Of a stretch of 8,090 nucleotides of DNA, positions 5,849-8,090 are shown piece after piece. Within the stretch, counting starts at the first letter, position 1, and each line of letters begins with the position of its first letter. A model generated the notes under the pieces. It had not been told where the DNA came from and did no database searches. It worked only from the letters and a program-made list of their open reading frames with translations. The stretch is from Thioalkalivibrio sp. (lineage in GTDB: Bacteria > Pseudomonadota > Gammaproteobacteria > Ectothiorhodospirales > Ectothiorhodospiraceae), in contig SKQM01000066.1 in the NCBI GenBank assembly GCA_007119005.1, positions 1 through 8,090 on the forward strand, in the 5' to 3' direction. Position numbers and translations under genes: made by a program.

Positions 5849-6373
5849 ATGATCACGAGTACACACCGGACCGAACCCGCTCCGCCCTCTCCCGTCGCCA
5901 GGACCGGTACCGTGCTGGTTCTGGGGCTGGGAAACGTCCTGCTGACTGACGAGGGCGCCGGCGTGCATGTCGTCAAGCAGCTCGCCGAGACCCACGCCGG
6001 GATGCCCGAAGTCGAGTTCATGGATGGCGGCACGCTCAGTTTTACCCTCGCCAACGCGATCGTTGCCACGGATGCACTGATTGTCGTCGACACCGCTGCA
6101 CTTGGAGCGGAGCCCGGGACCGTGCGGGTCTTCGAGGGTGACGCGATGGATCACTTCGTGAGCACCGGGCCCAAGAGCAGTGTGCACGAAGTCAGCCTCG
6201 CGGATCTGCTCGCCATTGCCGCGCTGGAGGGCCTGCTGCCCCGGCGCCGCGCGCTCGTCGGCATCCAGCCTCAGGACTTCGACTGGGGTGACTGGCCGAC
6301 TGAAGCCGTTGCGAACGCGCTGCCCAACGCCTGCGACACCGTGATGGAAATCGTCCGGAGGTGGCAGGCATGA
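5849..6373 (+). CDS. hupD: Hydrogenase maturation endopeptidase (HupD/HynD, peptidase family M52)
   Basis: This protease recognises nickel in the finished large subunit and cuts off its C-terminal tail so that the site can close. The 174-residue protein has a disordered 18-residue N-terminus, then the family opening VLVLGLGNVLLTDEGAGV. The expected nickel ligands are E35 (TDEG), D81 (VVDT) and H113 (SVHE), with spacing 46 and 32, close to Glu16, Asp62 and His93 of E. coli HybD. GIQPQDFDWG near the C-terminus also fits. ATG 5849 follows AAAGGG by 5 nt; MPEVEF...DGGT matches the usual strand-loop after the first helix. It lies first in its operon, upstream of the structural genes, whereas in many hup clusters the protease gene follows the large subunit. 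Its stop overlaps the next start as ATGA. Confidence 0.94.
   Translation: MITSTHRTEPAPPSPVARTGTVLVLGLGNVLLTDEGAGVHVVKQLAETHAGMPEVEFMDGGTLSFTLANAIVATDALIVVDTAALGAEPGTVRVFEGDAMDHFVSTGPKSSVHEVSLADLLAIAALEGLLPRRRALVGIQPQDFDWGDWPTEAVANALPNACDTVMEIVRRWQA
6357..6361 (+). promoter_or_regulatory. Shine-Dalgarno site that fixes the hupH-like start
   Basis: GGAGG inside the 3' end of hupD lies 8 nt before ATG 6370. An in-frame GTG at 6361 shares a base with this site and cannot be the start served by it. ATG 6370 also forms the ATGA overlap with the hupD stop. Confidence 0.8.
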
Positions 6374-6804
6374 GCCTCAAGGACATCCCCGTCAAGCTCG
6401 ACAACGGCGCGGGAATCGACGACCCGGAACGGGCCGGCCTGGCAATCGCCCTGCTGCGAGAGATCGCCGACCACCTGCTGACGGTCTCCCAGGGCGGCGA
6501 CCGGCAGGTCGTCGAACTCACCAACCTCCCCCTCAGCGAAGGGGACTTCCAGCTGCTCGAAGAGAAGCTGGGACGCGGCGAGGTCGAGGCCAGAATCAAC
6601 GCCGCGGGCCCCACCGAGGTCTACGAGACTGCGTTCCCCGGAGTCTGGTGGGTGAAGTATCTCGGCGAAGACGAGCGCGTGATCACCCAGCAGCTCGAGA
6701 TCGGCACGGTGCCGATGATCCTCGAGGCACACCACGAGGATATCCAGGCGAGTGCCGGACGCTTTACCCGACTTTTCGATGATTTGGACCCGAATCACCA
6801 CTGA
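6370..6804 (+). CDS. hupH: Single-domain HupH/HyaF C-terminal family protein
   Basis: A 144-residue protein resembling the C-terminal domain of HupH/HyaF/HoxQ, an accessory family linked to assembly or FeS loading of the hydrogenase small subunit; its exact biochemistry is unsettled. Recognisable segments are LPLSEGDFQLLEEKLGRGEVEARINA (family LxxxD-LL-LG-GEV pattern) in the first half and VYETAFPGVWWVKYL followed by LEIGTVPMILEAHHED in the second. HupH and HyaF are usually about 280 residues with two related halves, so this is about half size, yet it has its own start, ribosome binding site and stop and appears intact. It has no signal peptide or membrane segment. It overlaps hupD by 4 nt (ATGA) and ends 40 nt before hynS, so it sits in the structural operon instead of between hupF and hupJ. 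The symbol is by family; the domain call is confident. Confidence 0.8.
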   Translation: MSLKDIPVKLDNGAGIDDPERAGLAIALLREIADHLLTVSQGGDRQVVELTNLPLSEGDFQLLEEKLGRGEVEARINAAGPTEVYETAFPGVWWVKYLGEDERVITQQLEIGTVPMILEAHHEDIQASAGRFTRLFDDLDPNHH

Positions 6805-6844
6805 CCATTCGCAATCCAGCGACGACTTGCACAAGGGGGTCGGC

Positions 6845-7906
6845 ATGAAAGAGCACGATTTGACGTTAGGCGAGGAACTGCGCCGCCAGGGTATCTCCAG
6901 GCGTTCCTTCCTCAAGTTCTGCGCTGGGGTCGCCTCTTCGATGGCGATCCCCGCCGCGATGGTGCCGGCAATGGCCGACTCCCTTGCCCAGGCCCGTAGG
7001 CAGTCGGTGATCTGGATGGCCTACCAGGAATGCACCGGGTGCATCGAGTCGCTCACCCGTTCCTTTGCGCCGACGGTCGAGAACCTGATCTTCAACTTTG
7101 TCTCGCTCGACTTCCAGCACGCGCTGCAGGCGGCTGCGGGAGATCAGGCCATCGAGGCCTTGAAGACCGCGATGAAGGAAAACTGGGGCAAATACCTGGT
7201 CCTCGTCGATGGCTCGATCCCGCTGAAGGACGACGGGATCTATTCCGTGTCGCACGGACAATCCCATCTTGAATCGGTGCGTGAATTGGCCGAGGGCGCG
7301 GCCGCGATCGTCAGCATCGGCACCTGCGCGAGCTTCGGCGGTGTGGGCGCGGCCAAGCCGAACCCGACCGGCGCGGTCGGCATCGACCAGATCATCACCG
7401 ACAAACCGATCCTGAACATCCCGGGCTGCCCGCCGATGCCCGAGGTGATGACCGGCGTGCTGACCAGCTTCCTCGCCTTCGGCGAACTCCCCGTGGTGGA
7501 CAGCCTGAAACGGCCCCGCGCTTTCTTCGGCGACACCATTCACGACCGTTGCTACCGCCGGGCGTTCTACGACCGCGGCCTGTTTGCCGACAGCTTCGAC
7601 GACGAGGGCGCACGCAACGGCTGGTGTCTGTACAAGCTCGGGTGCAAGGGCCCCATCACCCACAACGCCTGTGCAACCCTGAAGTTCAACGGGGGCGTCA
7701 GCTGGCCCATCCAGTCCGGCCACGGCTGCCTCGGCTGCTCCGAACCCAACTTCTGGGACAAGGAAGGCTTCTACAAGCCGCTGTCCGCCGGTCAGTGGGG
7801 CACTGCAGAGGGCATCGCGATCGCTGCGGCGGCCGGGGTGGCACTGGGAGCGGCATCGGCCGTCATGTCCCGTCGGAATCAAGACAAAATCTCCGGAGGC
7901 AAGTAG
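6845..7906 (+). CDS. hynS: [NiFe]-hydrogenase small subunit, Isp-type (HynS/HupS)
   Basis: The FeS-cluster subunit that passes electrons between the NiFe site and the membrane module; folded in the cytoplasm and exported by Tat. It has 353 residues from ATG 6845, with AGGGGG about 5 nt upstream. The Tat motif SRRSFLKF (18-25) and a hydrophobic stretch run to a likely cleavage near AMA-DS (residue 44). Proximal cluster: C63, C66, C161, C195. Distal cluster: H233, C236, C261, C267. Medial [3Fe-4S] cluster: C276, C295, C298 with WP (287-288). Positions that carry the extra cysteines in oxygen-tolerant enzymes are G65 (ECTGC) and G166 (CASFGG), so this is the standard four-cysteine proximal site. 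The C-terminus has one short hydrophobic segment (about 323-341) then SRRNQDK, a probable membrane anchor. isp1 follows after 2 nt. The HynS/Isp assignment rests on this neighbour; hupS would be the generic name. Confidence 0.96.
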   Translation: MKEHDLTLGEELRRQGISRRSFLKFCAGVASSMAIPAAMVPAMADSLAQARRQSVIWMAYQECTGCIESLTRSFAPTVENLIFNFVSLDFQHALQAAAGDQAIEALKTAMKENWGKYLVLVDGSIPLKDDGIYSVSHGQSHLESVRELAEGAAAIVSIGTCASFGGVGAAKPNPTGAVGIDQIITDKPILNIPGCPPMPEVMTGVLTSFLAFGELPVVDSLKRPRAFFGDTIHDRCYRRAFYDRGLFADSFDDEGARNGWCLYKLGCKGPITHNACATLKFNGGVSWPIQSGHGCLGCSEPNFWDKEGFYKPLSAGQWGTAEGIAIAAAAGVALGAASAVMSRRNQDKISGGK

Positions 7907-7908
7907 CC

Positions 7909-8090
7909 ATGACACTCCTTGACTTTGCACGCGGTCCCGCGATGCAGATCGCAATCATCATCTTCGTCGTGGGCATCTTCTGGCGCCTGGTCGGCGTGTG
8001 GGCACTACGTCAGAAGAAGGATCTCTCCGAGGCCCGGCAGAAAGGCGCCTGGATCGGCGGCATCAAGGGCCTGTTCGTCCATGCGTGGCC
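7909..8090 (+). CDS. isp1: Isp1-like membrane cytochrome subunit, 3' end cut off by the window
   Basis: Sixty codons are visible. A short N-terminus (MTLLDFARGPAMQ) leads to a hydrophobic span, IAIIIFVVGIFWRLVGVWAL (about residues 14-33), then a basic loop RQKKD and, near the edge, GIKGLFVHAW, a possible haem-ligand His. This fits Isp1, a haem-b membrane protein related to the gamma subunit of nitrate reductase (NarI/DsrM type), encoded between small and large subunit genes in hynS-isp1-isp2-hynL operons. It would pass electrons between the periplasmic hydrogenase and the quinone pool or the Isp2 partner. GGAGG at 7895-7899 lies 9 nt before ATG 7909. The call depends on a short fragment plus position; a different cytochrome b type is possible but less likely. 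Confidence 0.75.
   Translation, partial: MTLLDFARGPAMQIAIIIFVVGIFWRLVGVWALRQKKDLSEARQKGAWIGGIKGLFVHAW

Noticed and set aside
6361..6369. GTG 6361 as the start of the HupH-like gene.
   Set aside because: It overlaps the GGAGG ribosome binding site; ATG 6370 has 8-nt spacing and the ATGA overlap with hupD.
6752..6844. Extension of hynS upstream to 6752.
   Set aside because: It would overlap the HupH-like gene and put 31 residues before the Tat motif; ATG 6845 has AGGGGG just upstream and a normal Tat leader length.
6866..7954. A 362-codon open frame on the minus strand.
   Set aside because: Antisense shadow of hynS caused by high GC at third positions; hynS has all of its cluster ligands in order.

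Overview
The window is a high-GC bacterial [NiFe]-hydrogenase locus made of two divergent gene sets. The enzyme it builds is a membrane-associated, standard (not oxygen-tolerant type) group 1 uptake hydrogenase of the HynS/Isp kind, known from purple sulfur bacteria and relatives (group 1e). Dense codon packing, high GC and the HynS-Isp1 pairing suggest a gammaproteobacterium of the Chromatiales / sulfur-oxidiser type. That assignment is inference from gene content; the window has no phylogenetic marker.

Left part, minus strand (read from 5584 down to 1): hupF (HypC-like chaperone), hupJ (HybE family), hupK (degenerate large-subunit-like scaffold), hypA, hypB and hypF, which runs off the window's left edge. 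The first four overlap or nearly touch. hypA and hypB are separated by 213 bp, and hypB and hypF by 30 bp. The order matches the classical hupF-G-H-I-J-K-hypABF series (hoxL-O-Q-R-T-V-hypABF), but hupG, hupH and hupI are absent from their usual place. Canonical hypC, hypD and hypE are not in the window and could lie beyond hypF.

Centre (5585-5848): a 264-bp divergent promoter region with a perfect 14-bp palindrome that fits an FNR/CRP-family operator.

Right part, plus strand (5849 to 8090): hupD (maturation endopeptidase), a short single-domain HupH/HyaF-C protein, hynS (Tat-exported small subunit) and the start of isp1 (membrane cytochrome-like subunit). The isp2 and large-subunit genes are expected just past the right edge.

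Together, HypF starts making the cyanide ligands and HypA/HypB deliver nickel. HupF and HupK (probably with HupJ) handle large-subunit or cofactor intermediates, HupD clips the large-subunit tail, and HynS carries the FeS relay towards the Isp membrane module.

The most unusual object is the N-terminus of HypB: a roughly 195-residue histidine-rich domain with five tandem copies of a 34-36-residue unit, carrying 77 histidines. Nothing in the window looks like a wholly new system. The local novelties are the HypB repeat domain, the reduced accessory gene set, the standalone HupH-C protein and the half-preserved cysteine pairs of HupK.
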